64,000 nt of DNA from Paraburkholderia sp. HP33-1 (GTDB taxonomy: Bacteria > Pseudomonadota > Gammaproteobacteria > Burkholderiales > Burkholderiaceae), in NCBI RefSeq assembly GCF_021390595.1, contig NZ_JAJEJR010000002.1, positions 868,001 to 932,000 of the forward strand. The letters run 5' to 3'. Within the stretch, counting starts at the first letter, position 1. Every line of letters starts with the position of its first letter. Position numbers and translations under genes: made by a program. A model generated the notes under the pieces. The model did not search any database. It was given only the letters and a program-made list of their open reading frames with translations, and was not told where the DNA came from. Positions 37,209 to 45,910 of the stretch are shown here, in pieces.

Positions 37209-38549
37209 TTACCGCATGAAACGCGCAAGCGCGAGCACGTAGACGGCCGATACCGCGAGCTGCGCGATCGTCACCGGCAACCCGTAGCGAAGGAACCGCG
37301 CAAAGGTGACGGGCTTGCCTTCGCGCTCGCAGATTCCCGCTGACACGATGTTCGCCGAAGCACCAACGAGTGTGGCATTTCCGCCGAGCGTCGCGCCGAA
37401 CATCATGGCGACGAACACCGGAATGGTGGCCGCTGGCCACTGCGTGAACTGATCCGACAGCGCGACCTCGGGCACGAACTGCGCCGTCACCAGGTAACCC
37501 TTGACCATCACAATCGACGCGGCGGCTACGGGTACATTGGCGAGCAGTGAAGAGAGCACGCCGATCCCCGCGATCATCGCCAGTGCAACGAGCGACAGTT
37601 GCGTACCGAACACCTGATAGAGCTTGAGCGACATGACCTGAAGAAGACCTGTCTTCGCCATTGCCTGAACCAGACAGAAGATGGACGCGAGGAACAGAAG
37701 GGTCTTCCAGTCGACGTCGCGCAGCACGTTCTCAGTCGGCTCGATCCTCGCCGCGTAGCCGACCAGCAGCGCCAGCGCACTGGCAATCAGCGCGACCACG
37801 GGCGGCACGATGCGCGTGGGCAGATTTTCGCCAAACACGAACAGCACCATCATGGCCGCCAGCACCGCGAGTGACACAGCTGCGTACACGGGTCTTGTGA
37901 TTCGCGCAGCGTGCTCGGTGGGCGGTAAGCTCCTGCGGACTTTCCAGATATCGCGCATCAGGAAAGGCAGCAACGGCACGATCACAAGCAGCGCCAGCAG
38001 TCCGCCTGCACTAACGCGGTTCAGATATTCGCCGAACGTCATGCCGATCGAGCTGCCGACGAGGAACGTCGCCGGATCGCCGACCAGCGTCAGCAGCCCG
38101 GCTGCATTACTGACTATCGCGGTCAGGATCATCGGTGGAACGATGTCTACGTCGAGGGCCACCGCCACCCGGATGATAATCGGCGCGATCAGAATGACCG
38201 TGGTTGCATTCGGCAGGAACGCACACAGCGGCGCGACAATCACGATCAGCAGAAGCAGGAAGCGTCTGCCACTCCCGCCGGTCGCCCGAAGGTACAAGTC
38301 GCCGATCACGTCGAAGAGACCCGTTGTCGACAGGATGCGGGCGACCACCATGCCTCCGAACAGCAGGCTGATCGGTCCCGCCGCGATTCGGGCCGCCGCG
38401 AGAAGATCCTGCTCGTCGAGTATGTTCAGCGCAATCAGCGCGCACATGCCGACCAGCGCCGCCACGGCCATGTCGATCACATTGAAAGCGATCGCGAGGA
38501 TGACGGCCGAGAAGACCCCGACGACGATATAGACCTGTAGATCGCTCAT
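37209..38549 (-). CDS. SLC13/ArsB-type ion transporter superfamily permease
   Basis: A 446-residue membrane protein with about eleven to twelve helices of the ion-transporter (CitMHS/ArsB/NhaD/SLC13) superfamily. PNATTVILIAPIIIRVAVALDVDIVPPMI in the first half and GATLGGNATLVGASANIVSAGI near the end are the two substrate-site repeats. The ion or carboxylate is not deducible. It follows the amino-acid-binding protein gene by 16 bases on the same strand. Confidence 0.88.
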   Translation of the reverse strand: MSDLQVYIVVGVFSAVILAIAFNVIDMAVAALVGMCALIALNILDEQDLLAAARIAAGPISLLFGGMVVARILSTTGLFDVIGDLYLRATGGSGRRFLLLLIVIVAPLCAFLPNATTVILIAPIIIRVAVALDVDIVPPMILTAIVSNAAGLLTLVGDPATFLVGSSIGMTFGEYLNRVSAGGLLALLVIVPLLPFLMRDIWKVRRSLPPTEHAARITRPVYAAVSLAVLAAMMVLFVFGENLPTRIVPPVVALIASALALLVGYAARIEPTENVLRDVDWKTLLFLASIFCLVQAMAKTGLLQVMSLKLYQVFGTQLSLVALAMIAGIGVLSSLLANVPVAAASIVMVKGYLVTAQFVPEVALSDQFTQWPAATIPVFVAMMFGATLGGNATLVGASANIVSAGICEREGKPVTFARFLRYGLPVTIAQLAVSAVYVLALARFMR

Positions 38550-38565
38550 GTGGGCCTCGCGTGAC

Positions 38566-39603
38566 CTATCGAACTGGCGGCGCGTACATCAGGCCGCCAT
38601 GCGTCCACAACGCGTTGATTCCACGCTCGAGGCGCAGAGGACTGTGCGCTCCGACGTTCCGGTCGAACATCTCTCCATAATTGCCCGCGCTTTGCAGGGC
38701 CCGTAGCGTCCAGCCGGGTTCGACGCCGATCGTCCGGGTGACCGAGTCGTCGGGCACGAGCGCCTGCTGAACGGCCGGCTCGCTCGTGCGCGCCTGAAGG
38801 TTTTCCCGTGTCACGCCAAGTTCTTCGGCTGCTATCAGCGTCAGGAGCACCCACCGGACGAGCGTAAGCCATGGTTCATCACCGCCACGCACGACGGGTC
38901 CAAGCGGCTCCTTCGCAATCCTTTCGGGAAGAATCGCAAAGGCCGCTGCACCACCGGGTGCGCGCAGGAGTAGCGCCTGCAGGTAAGACGAGTCCGCCGA
39001 GTACGCCGCACAGCGGCCCGCGAAGAATGCGCGGCTCGAGTCGTCCGCGGAATCCATCACCAGGGGCTTGAGATTCAATCCGTTTGCGCTCGAATAAGCG
39101 ATCAGATGATCGAGTGTGGAAGTGTCCTTCTGCACGCACACCGTGCTCCCTTCGAGCGATGCAACCGACTGCTTTTGACCCTGGCCTGGAACCATGAAGG
39201 CCTGGCTGTCATAAAACAGCACGCCCGCGAACTGCACCTTCAATGCGCCCTCACGAAGCAATGTCCAAGTCGTATTGCGCGAGAGGACATCGATCTGGCC
39301 TGTCTGAAGCGCTGGAAATCGCGCGGACGCCTTGAGCGGGACGAACGCGACCTTGTCCCTGTCGCCAAGCGCCGCCGCGGCCAACGCGCGGCAGAAATCC
39401 ACATCGATACCCGCCCAATGTCCGGCGGTGTCCCGGGAAGAGAAGCCCGTAATGCCCTCGCTCACGCCGCAGCGCAGCACGCCACGCGCCCTCACATTGA
39501 TCAGGGTCTCTCCATCGGCCGCTTCCGCATCCGACAGAGCGCCGGTCAAGGCGAGCAACACGCCAAGCAGTATCGTGCCTACGATTCGGGCCGCGTGGGT
39601 CAT
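38566..39603 (-). CDS. amino-acid ABC transporter substrate-binding protein (AapJ/BztA-like)
   Basis: A 345-residue periplasmic protein with a signal peptide (IVGTILLGVLLALTGALSDAEA). GVLRCGVSEGITGFSSRDTAGHWAGIDVDFCRALAAAALGD and RNTTWTLLREGALKVQFAGVLFYDSQAFMV match general L-amino-acid-binding proteins such as AapJ and BztA. No cognate permease or ATPase is adjacent; it is instead linked to an SLC13-type permease gene, an unusual pairing. Confidence 0.88.
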   Translation of the reverse strand: MTHAARIVGTILLGVLLALTGALSDAEAADGETLINVRARGVLRCGVSEGITGFSSRDTAGHWAGIDVDFCRALAAAALGDRDKVAFVPLKASARFPALQTGQIDVLSRNTTWTLLREGALKVQFAGVLFYDSQAFMVPGQGQKQSVASLEGSTVCVQKDTSTLDHLIAYSSANGLNLKPLVMDSADDSSRAFFAGRCAAYSADSSYLQALLLRAPGGAAAFAILPERIAKEPLGPVVRGGDEPWLTLVRWVLLTLIAAEELGVTRENLQARTSEPAVQQALVPDDSVTRTIGVEPGWTLRALQSAGNYGEMFDRNVGAHSPLRLERGINALWTHGGLMYAPPVR

Positions 39604-39937
39604 GAGTTCGTCCCCCGAACATGCCGTTTGATGTCCTGGTTCGATTCAGCGCGAGAGTCGGTCTGGACAAGACCGCCACAAGGGCTGCGAGTTGATCCTG
39701 ATCAGTAACTCACAGCGAACGGGCACTGAACGTTACCTAAGCCACATTGGCGCATGGTTTCCAACTGGTCCACAGGCAAATCAATTCCTACATTGAAAGG
39801 CGCATCGTCTCGTGTTGACGCAGATCAAAACGACGCGGCCGCGGACCCTTAAAGTCGATCTCGACTGTCCCGGCGAACCCTGTCGCCTGCGACGGATCAG
39901 CAGCGGGTAACGCAATTTCCTCACGACAGGTGGAGAT
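39604..39937. other. intergenic region at the left edge of the low-oxygen locus
   Basis: 334 bases between the binding-protein start and the next plus-strand gene. It carries an FNR-type box at 39815-39828. Otherwise no gene, RNA or long repeat was seen. Confidence 0.5.
39815..39828. promoter_or_regulatory. FNR/ANR-type box (TTGACGCAGATCAA)
   Basis: Matches TTGAT-N4-ATCAA at 9 of 10 fixed positions. It lies 110 bp before the ATG at 39938, a suitable distance for activating that gene. Confidence 0.6.
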
Positions 39938-40951
39938 ATGGGTTTCCTTGCCTGGCTATCGGGCCAAAAGCACGCGCAACATCCACAAAGCGGGACTGTG
40001 CGCCTCGATGAAATGATCGATCGCGCCATCGCGGTCAACCCGCGTTTGCGACTGGCGCAGCGCCACAAGGAACGGCTCGGCTACGCAGTCGCCGTTTCGC
40101 TGGACTACATCGACAGATTGACCGCCTCTTTGCCCCCTTCGCATGAGGCCAATGCGGCTGCCTGGTCCACTGATCCATTCATTCGCGCATTCTTCGCCAC
40201 GCCTGATGATCTGGCTAAGATTTTCAGCCGTTCGGAACAACTGCGCGGCTTCTTCGCGCAAAATTCCGACCTTACCCACGCATACGCGACGCTCGGCATG
40301 GCGATGTACGAGCGACGCGTACTCGGCGTTGCGCTCGAGGGCGAGCTGGTGCGCCATGACGTCGCCCAGACCAAGCTGTGCTTCAGCGACCATCGCATCA
40401 TCATCTGCGGTCGAACGGAGACCGACCTCCGCGACGAAATTGCGCGGCGGCTGGTGGACCAACTGGCGCTCGAAGGGCTAGCCCGACTCGCTGTAGATCG
40501 ACGTGACCTCGTCGCGAAAGGACGCGAGCTTCTCGAAGCGCGAGTGGCTTTGCTCGAACGCCGCGGCGTGGGTATCCGCTCGGTGCTCGGAGATCGACCG
40601 GATGCCGATGCTGACGAACTGGCCCGGCTGGAGGTTCAGATTGAAGAGAACGCCCGCAACCTGGCTGCCCTTCGCGTTCCAACCGAGGCGGTCGAACTTG
40701 AACTCGATCGGGTTTGCGACGTTTACTCCCATCCCACCGACCACTTGTATGTCGAAAGACGCAGCATTCGTCTGGATCTCATGAACGTGATCAGACAGGA
40801 CGATACTCAGGCGAGCCACGAAATCGAGTTCCGAGTTGCTCGGATTCCTGGTGATCCACCCCGGACGCGCGCATTCGCACTCGTGCGTTATCCTCGTGCG
40901 GAACTGCTGCGAGCCGGATTGCATATCGACGCCGCGATGCGTGCACTGTGA
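39938..40951 (+). CDS. conserved hypothetical protein in the low-oxygen locus
   Basis: A 337-residue cytoplasmic protein of unknown function. Residues 1-180 are mostly helical (LDEMIDRAIAVNPRLRLAQRHKERLGYAVAVSLDYIDRLTASLP); the following part contains FSDHRIIICGRTETDLRDEIARRLVDQL and a helical pair (LLEARVALLERRGVGIRSVLG), and the end is beta-rich. No signal peptide, membrane segment or catalytic motif was recognised. GGTGGAGAT precedes the ATG. An FNR-type box lies upstream, suggesting oxygen-controlled expression. Confidence 0.8.
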   Translation: MGFLAWLSGQKHAQHPQSGTVRLDEMIDRAIAVNPRLRLAQRHKERLGYAVAVSLDYIDRLTASLPPSHEANAAAWSTDPFIRAFFATPDDLAKIFSRSEQLRGFFAQNSDLTHAYATLGMAMYERRVLGVALEGELVRHDVAQTKLCFSDHRIIICGRTETDLRDEIARRLVDQLALEGLARLAVDRRDLVAKGRELLEARVALLERRGVGIRSVLGDRPDADADELARLEVQIEENARNLAALRVPTEAVELELDRVCDVYSHPTDHLYVERRSIRLDLMNVIRQDDTQASHEIEFRVARIPGDPPRTRAFALVRYPRAELLRAGLHIDAAMRAL

Positions 40952-40966
40952 CGTCGCCATCCGGGC

Positions 40967-41302
40967 TCATTGGCTGAGTACCCATTGCACGAGCGTGTGC
41001 GCGTCCCCGGCCGACAGCGGCCCGCCGCGCTCGACTGCCGGCGGCATCGGCGTATCGCCCCAGTGCGCCTTGCCGCCGAGCCGCAGCTTCTGCTCGAGCA
41101 TCGTTTGCGCGTCGGGCACGTTGCGATAGTGCTCGGCGATCTGCTGGAACGACGGCGCGAGAAACGGCGCATCGCGTGTATGGCAAAACATGCAGTGCTG
41201 CTGATCGACGAGCGCGCTCGGCTCGGGTTCGCCGTAGGCGAGGCCGGCTGTCAGCGCAAGCGCCGCGCATATGAGTAGACGATTTCGGATTCGCACGATC
41301 AC
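40967..41302 (-). CDS. c-type cytochrome, small exported
   Basis: A 111-residue monohaem cytochrome c. A signal peptide (residues 1-24, LTAGLAYGE), then CMFCH at residues 37-41 for covalent haem and a probable Met86 axial ligand in TPMPP. It would carry electrons in the periplasm. GTG at 41302 has GGGAGC upstream. An FNR-type box ends 57-70 bases upstream, so low-oxygen induction is likely. Confidence 0.88.
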   Translation of the reverse strand: MIVRIRNRLLICAALALTAGLAYGEPEPSALVDQQHCMFCHTRDAPFLAPSFQQIAEHYRNVPDAQTMLEQKLRLGGKAHWGDTPMPPAVERGGPLSAGDAHTLVQWVLSQ

Positions 41303-41358
41303 GGCAAAGCTCCCGCACCAGAAATAAGATCAGTGTACGGATGGCGAATCGGTGCTGG

Positions 41359-41372
41359 TTGACCTCGATCAA
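41359..41372. promoter_or_regulatory. FNR/ANR-type box (TTGACCTCGATCAA)
   Basis: Centred 63 bp upstream of the cytochrome c start (minus strand), and just beyond the original stop codon of the split nitroreductase gene. Confidence 0.65.
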
Positions 41373-41526
41373 ACGTATCAGGACACGACATCGGCCAGTG
41401 GCCGCCGCGGCGCATGGCTCACACGCGGGCCGCGTCCGACACGAAGCAGAAGCTGCGGGACCGCATCCGTGTGCAGCAGCGTGCGGAGCCGCTCACGCAG
41501 CGGGTCCACTTCGATCGGCTGGTTCA

Positions 41527-41530
41527 GATA
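41527..41530. repeat. target-site duplication GATA (left)
   Basis: GATA immediately before the left IS end, repeated at 43141-43144 after the right end. Confidence 0.75.
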
Positions 41531-41548
41531 GATTGTGTTGAAAAAGTC
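41531..41548 (+). repeat. IS terminal inverted repeat, left
   Basis: GATTGTGTTGAAAAAGTC; perfect inverse of 43123-43140. Confidence 0.9.
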
Positions 41549-41607
41549 GCCCGGCATGCGGATTGTTGGGTATCCTGGAAGCCATCGATCGACGGGAGTG
41601 ATTCGTC

Positions 41608-43023
41608 ATGATGGGTCAACTGGGCAGCGGACAGGACAAACTCTTCTACTCGTTCAACCTCGATAGTCACGTCCCTCGCGAGCACCTGTTGAGAGGCATC
41701 GATCACTTTCTTGATCTGCGTGATCTACGCCAGCATCTTGCGCCGTTCTACAGTCCCATGGGACGGCCATCGATTGATCCGGAGCTCATGATCCGCATGT
41801 TGATTGTGGGCTACTGTTTCGGCATCCGGTCCGAGCGCAGGCTATGCGAAGAAGTGCATCTGAATCTGGCGTATCGATGGTTCTGCCGCCTGGGCCTGGA
41901 GGACGCCGTACCCGAACACTCGACATTCTCCAAGAACCGCCACGGTCGCTTCCGCGATAGCGATGTGCTGCGCCATGTGTTCGAGTCGGTACTGGGTCGG
42001 TGCATGTCCGAAGGGCTCGTAAAGGGTGAAGGATTCGCGATTGACGCGAGCATCATCAGAGCCGACGCGAGTTCTGTACGCGGTGTTCCGGGTTCTGAAC
42101 CCATCGACTGGGGTTGTGTCAAGGGCCAAAGCCGTGCCGTGCGGGAGTATCTGGAAGCGTTGGAAGAAGCGAATCCAGCAGGCACCGAAGCGGCGGAGAT
42201 GACAGAGTCATCGACGCCTCCAAAGAGGATATCCCTGACGGATCCCGCTGCGAGCTGGACAGCCGCCAAGGGTGGCTTGCCGTTCTTCGCCTACTCGACC
42301 AATTATCTGATTGACCTGCAAGCAGGGATCATCGTTGACGTCGAGGCGACGCCCGCGAACCGTTCCCACGAAGTGGAATCAACCAGGACGATGATTGATC
42401 GCGTTGAGCAGCGGCGCGATCTCAAACCTCGACGTCTTGCAGGCGACACCGCGTATGGCTCAGCAGCGATGCTTGCCTGGATGATCGAAGAGAAGGAAAT
42501 TGCACCACATGTTCCGGTCTGGGATAAAACGACGCGCAAGGACAATACATTGTCCAGCAGCGAGTTCCGATGGGATGAACTCGCTAATGAATATCGCTGT
42601 CCTACCGGGCACGCACTACGCAGTGATCGGCGCAAATTCAGGAATCCGCGCTCGCGCATCACGAAGGCAGACACGATCATCTATCGGGCAAGCCCGCTCG
42701 ACTGCGGGAGCTGTTCGATGAAGGAGCGCTGCTGCCCGAATACACCATTCCGCAAGATTGCCCGCAGCATCCATGAAGCTGCACGCGACGAGGCCAGGCG
42801 TATTGCGAAGACGCCTGAATACAAGCGATCTTGCCGTGAGCGAAAGAAGGTGGAAATGCTCTTTGCGCATCTCAAACGCATCCTGAAACTGGACCGTTTG
42901 CGACTGCGAGGTCCAAGCGGTGCTCATGATGAGTTCCTGATGGCAGCGACTGCGCAAAACCTGCGAAGAATGGCCAAGCGGTTCATGCCTGGAAGCAAGC
43001 AGATGAACCAGACCGTTGCATGA
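41608..43023 (+). CDS. IS1182/IS5-superfamily transposase
   Basis: A 471-residue DDE transposase with the N-terminal DUF772 domain (HVPREHLLRGIDHFLDLRDLR; RPSIDPELMIRMLIVGYCFGIRSERRLCEEVHLNLAYRWFC). The likely catalytic acids are in GFAIDASIIRADASS, RLAGDTAYGSAAML and the KKVEMLFAHLKR segment. A Cys-rich insert (CGSCSMKERCCPN) lies before the last acid, as in IS1182-family enzymes. It appears full length with no frameshift. Confidence 0.93.
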   Translation: MMGQLGSGQDKLFYSFNLDSHVPREHLLRGIDHFLDLRDLRQHLAPFYSPMGRPSIDPELMIRMLIVGYCFGIRSERRLCEEVHLNLAYRWFCRLGLEDAVPEHSTFSKNRHGRFRDSDVLRHVFESVLGRCMSEGLVKGEGFAIDASIIRADASSVRGVPGSEPIDWGCVKGQSRAVREYLEALEEANPAGTEAAEMTESSTPPKRISLTDPAASWTAAKGGLPFFAYSTNYLIDLQAGIIVDVEATPANRSHEVESTRTMIDRVEQRRDLKPRRLAGDTAYGSAAMLAWMIEEKEIAPHVPVWDKTTRKDNTLSSSEFRWDELANEYRCPTGHALRSDRRKFRNPRSRITKADTIIYRASPLDCGSCSMKERCCPNTPFRKIARSIHEAARDEARRIAKTPEYKRSCRERKKVEMLFAHLKRILKLDRLRLRGPSGAHDEFLMAATAQNLRRMAKRFMPGSKQMNQTVA

Positions 43024-43122
43024 CGAGCAACGGGGGACCGTTGCCTCGTTCAAGGTCGCCGCTTCGCCGATCGCCACAACTCGAAAACGTGCTGCGAACT
43101 CCTGCGTCTCCGACCAAAACAA

Positions 43123-43140
43123 GACTTTTTCAACACAATC
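43123..43140 (-). repeat. IS terminal inverted repeat, right
   Basis: GACTTTTTCAACACAATC, the perfect complement of the left end. Confidence 0.9.
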
Positions 43141-43144
43141 GATA
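43141..43144. repeat. target-site duplication GATA (right)
   Basis: The second GATA copy; together with 41527-41530 it brackets the IS. Confidence 0.75.
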
Positions 43145-44098
43145 GGAAGCGGTCAGTCCCGCGGATGCCGCGACCAGCAGCATCCGTTCGAGCGCCTGTC
43201 CGGCCGCAAGCCATGCCTCGCGGTCGTCGCGCATCGTGGCAATGCCGACCATCAGCGGCGAGCCTTGCACGAGATGCTGATGCGTGGCAGCCTGGCCCGC
43301 CCCCGCATCGATTACGCGGACGGCCAGGGTGACGAGCGGCGCCGCGAAATCGAGCAGCGCGCCAACAGCCGTACCGTAAGCGGGCATGCCGTCGTCGCGT
43401 CGCAGCGGATGGACCCAGCTGGCGAGCTCGCGCCTGAAACGCGGGTCCGCGAACTGCGCATGATCGGCGTCGGCGATCAGTTGCGCGAGCGCCTCGCGCG
43501 CGGGCTGTTGCTCCACGCAGCAGGCAATCGCGCCCTCGTCGTCGCAGGCGTCGTGAAGCTTGCGTTGCAGCGCCGCCGGAACGGGTTCATCGACGAACGG
43601 CGCACGCGTCGTCACGCGCACCGTCAGCGCGTCGAAAAGATCGTGCAACTTTGGGTCGCGAGGCCCGTCGCGCGACACGCGTACGTGCGCAACGATGTCA
43701 GGATCCGCTTCCGACGGAAACAGCGTGATCGCATACGCGAGACCGAGACGGCACAGCGCCACGCGAAGATTGAACAACGCCGCGCCGCAGCTCATCAGAA
43801 GTTCGCGATCGAAAGGATCGACGACGGGGAGCGCGCGCATGCGGTCGGCGCAGAGCTGTACCGTCTCGCCGTCGACGATGAACCGCCACGGTTGGGTGTT
43901 GTGATTCGACGGCGCGAGCACCGCATAGTGCAGCGCAAAACGCAACTGCTGCTCCAGTGGCGTGGAGGGGGGGAAGTGCGGTTCGCCGATTTCCCAGGCA
44001 TCTTGTCGAGCGGTATCGGTCATCTCGAAATCTCCTGTCGGATCGTGGCCGCAAGCACGCGGTTCCTGTCGTTAAAGCGAGGGCAGGGCCGGAAGGCG

Positions 44099-44746
44099 TT
44101 ACAGGCCAGTTTCGTCGTCGAACAGCTTATGGCGGATCGCGTAGCGAACGAGCCCGTTCTCGTTCGGCATCTGCATTTTGTCGAGGATGCGCGTCTTGTG
44201 CGTGCTGATCGTCTTCACGCTGACGCATAGTTCGTTGGCGATCTCGGTGATGCTCTGGCCTTCGACGAGGCGCCGGAACACGTCGAATTCGCGATCGGAC
44301 AGCCGCTGGTGCGGCAGCGCGTCGGCAGGCTCGTTCAGATGCTGCGCGAAGCGCTCGGCCATCGCGAGGCTCACGTAGACGCCGCCGGAGGCGACTTTCG
44401 TCACCGCGCCGACCAGCTCCGCGCTCGCGCTCTCCTTGGTCAGGTAGCCGGATGCGCCCGCCTTGAAAGCGCGCACTGCATACTGCTGCTCGGCGTGCAT
44501 GGTCAAGACGAGAATTCGGAGGTCAGGTTTTTCGTCCTTGATCTGCTTGATCAACTCGATGCCATTGCGTCCCGGCATCGACAGGTCGAGCACGAGCACG
44601 TGCGCATGTGTCGCGCGGATCAGCGCGAGCGTCGTCGCGCTGTCGCACGCCTCGCCGGCCACTTCGAAGCCGCTCGCCTGCTGCAGGATATGGCGCAGCC
44701 CGTCGCGCACGAGCGTGTGGTCGTCGGCCAGCAACACCTTGATCAT
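44099..44746 (-). CDS. NarL/FixJ-family response regulator
   Basis: A 215-residue regulator: receiver domain (LLADDHTLVRDGLRHIL, phosphoacceptor Asp54 in VLVLDLSMPG, Lys in YLTKESAS) and a LuxR-type HTH (LSDREFDVFRRLVEGQSITEIANELCVSVKTISTHKTRIL). No sensor gene is adjacent. The HisKA_3 sensor at 53348-54850 is the only complete compatible kinase in the window, a DosS-to-DosR-like relationship that is inferred. The ATG at 44746 is chosen because the receiver domain starts there. Confidence 0.93.
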   Translation of the reverse strand: MIKVLLADDHTLVRDGLRHILQQASGFEVAGEACDSATTLALIRATHAHVLVLDLSMPGRNGIELIKQIKDEKPDLRILVLTMHAEQQYAVRAFKAGASGYLTKESASAELVGAVTKVASGGVYVSLAMAERFAQHLNEPADALPHQRLSDREFDVFRRLVEGQSITEIANELCVSVKTISTHKTRILDKMQMPNENGLVRYAIRHKLFDDETGL

Positions 44747-44940
44747 GGGTCGATGTCTTCCTGTTGCATCGATTGCACGGCAAACGGAACAAACGGTTTG
44801 TCCAGACCTTCGCCTTCGGCTGTCTTGCGATTGGCTCCTCATTCATTATCCGCTTTCCGAAGCAGGCAGTGCGACCCGTCTGTGTGCAGAGTCATTTCGA
44901 CGGTGCTGGAGCCAGGCGATATCGGAGTCGGCGCGGCCGC

Positions 44941-45768
44941 TCAGTGTCCCATCAGGACGGGCACCGTCATCGACTCGAGCATCGTCCGTGTGACGCCGCC
45001 CCACACGCGCTCGCGCACGCGCGAATGGCCGTATGCGCCCAGCACGAGCAGATCGGCGTGCAGATCCGATACCCGGTTCAGCAGCGTCGCGCCCGTGCCG
45101 ACAATGCCATGACGCGACGTCGTCGAGAACGAAGCGCGTATGCCGTGCGCGGCGAGCCACGCGGCGACGTCGATTGCGCCGGGTGCGGTGTTCCCGGCAT
45201 CCGTACTCCTGACGACGTCGATGCCGACGAAGCGCGCGTGTTGGAGCAGCGGCAGCGCGTCGGCGATCGCGCGCGAGGCTTCGCGGCTGCCGTCCCACGC
45301 GATCAGCACGTTTTCTCCGAGAGTCGGCACGGCTCCCGCGCGCGGAATCACGAGCGCGGGCCGGCCCGCTCCGAGTACGACGTCGCCGATGAAGTGCTCG
45401 TCGACGTAGGCGGCGGCGTCGAGCGGGTCGGGCTGGCCAAGCACCAGCAGGTCGGCGTGCCGCGCATGCAGCGTCGTGATGTCGACCGGCGGGCCCGCCG
45501 GGGCGCGCCACTCCGCGGCGCGGCCGGCGCGCCCGGCCGCAGTGAGAAACGCCTCCCGCGCCGTTTGCCGCCGTACGTCCGCCTGCGCGGTGAGCTTGGC
45601 AGCGAAGTGGTCGTCGAGGCCGAACAGCGGCCTCGCGAGGTCCTTGCTCACGACGTACAGCCCGATCAGGTGCGCGTCCCAACGCTGCGCGAGATCGAGC
45701 GCGACTGCGACGCGTGTGTCGCTGCGGCGGCTATCGTCGATGTGAACGAGCAGAGTCTTGTAGCTCAT
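44941..45768 (-). CDS. tandem universal stress protein
   Basis: A 275-residue protein with two UspA domains. Domain 1 starts YKTLLVHIDDSRRSDTRVAVALDLA; domain 2 starts GENVLIAWDGSREASRAIADALP and ends with the nucleotide-loop sequence LVLGAYGHSRVRERVWGGVTRTML. Tandem USPs of this type accompany hypoxia responses. Its AAAAGGAG ribosome site lies inside the preceding UspA fragment, whose stop overlaps its ATG (ATGA). Confidence 0.92.
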   Translation of the reverse strand: MSYKTLLVHIDDSRRSDTRVAVALDLAQRWDAHLIGLYVVSKDLARPLFGLDDHFAAKLTAQADVRRQTAREAFLTAAGRAGRAAEWRAPAGPPVDITTLHARHADLLVLGQPDPLDAAAYVDEHFIGDVVLGAGRPALVIPRAGAVPTLGENVLIAWDGSREASRAIADALPLLQHARFVGIDVVRSTDAGNTAPGAIDVAAWLAAHGIRASFSTTSRHGIVGTGATLLNRVSDLHADLLVLGAYGHSRVRERVWGGVTRTMLESMTVPVLMGH

Positions 45769-45887
45769 GTCAGCTCCTTTTCGACGGAGGCCGGGACGGC
45801 CTCGTCGGCGGCGAGGTTCAACGCGGTGTCGAATGCACGGGAGGCGGTGTCGTTGCCATCGAGCGCGACGAGTAGGCGGTGAAACAT
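45765..45887 (-). pseudogene. truncated UspA N-terminal fragment, translationally coupled
   Basis: A 40-codon frame beginning MFHRLLVALDGNDTASRAFDTALNLA, which is the first strand and helix of a UspA domain, then only about 12 further codons. It has its own GGAGACC ribosome site, and its TGA overlaps the ATG of the full-length USP (ATGA). It is the remnant of a deleted usp gene or a short coupling leader. It is 23 bases from the end of the next USP gene. Confidence 0.7.
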
Positions 45888-45910
45888 GGTGGTCTCCGTG
45901 AACGCGAACT

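Larger units (their letters stand above)
41531..43140 (+). mobile_element. IS1182-like insertion sequence, 1610 bp
   Basis: Bounded by perfect 18-bp terminal inverted repeats, GATTGTGTTGAAAAAGTC at 41531-41548 and its complement at 43123-43140, with a 4-bp GATA duplication outside. One full-length transposase gene lies inside. The intact ends, intact gene and clean target duplication point to a recent insertion into the nitroreductase gene. Confidence 0.92.
41378..44023 (-). pseudogene. Acg-family nitroreductase split by an insertion sequence
   Basis: The minus strand from the ATG at 44023 encodes a nitroreductase of the mycobacterial Acg type (LEQQLRFALHYAVLAPSNHNTQPWRF; PVVDPFDRELLMSCGAALFNLRVAL) and runs to GLTASY at 43144, where the IS begins. 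The true C-terminus continues on the other side: YLNQPIEVDPLRERLRTLL to DVVS and TGA at 41380-41378. Removing the IS and one GATA copy joins GLTASY-LNQPIEV exactly in frame. As it stands the product ends RLC in IS sequence, losing about 50 residues. Confidence 0.88.

Noticed and set aside
44789..44801. 13-base palindrome ACAAACGGTTTGT upstream of the NarL-type gene
   Set aside because: It is short and has no repeats nearby; it could be an operator but is too likely by chance to list as one.
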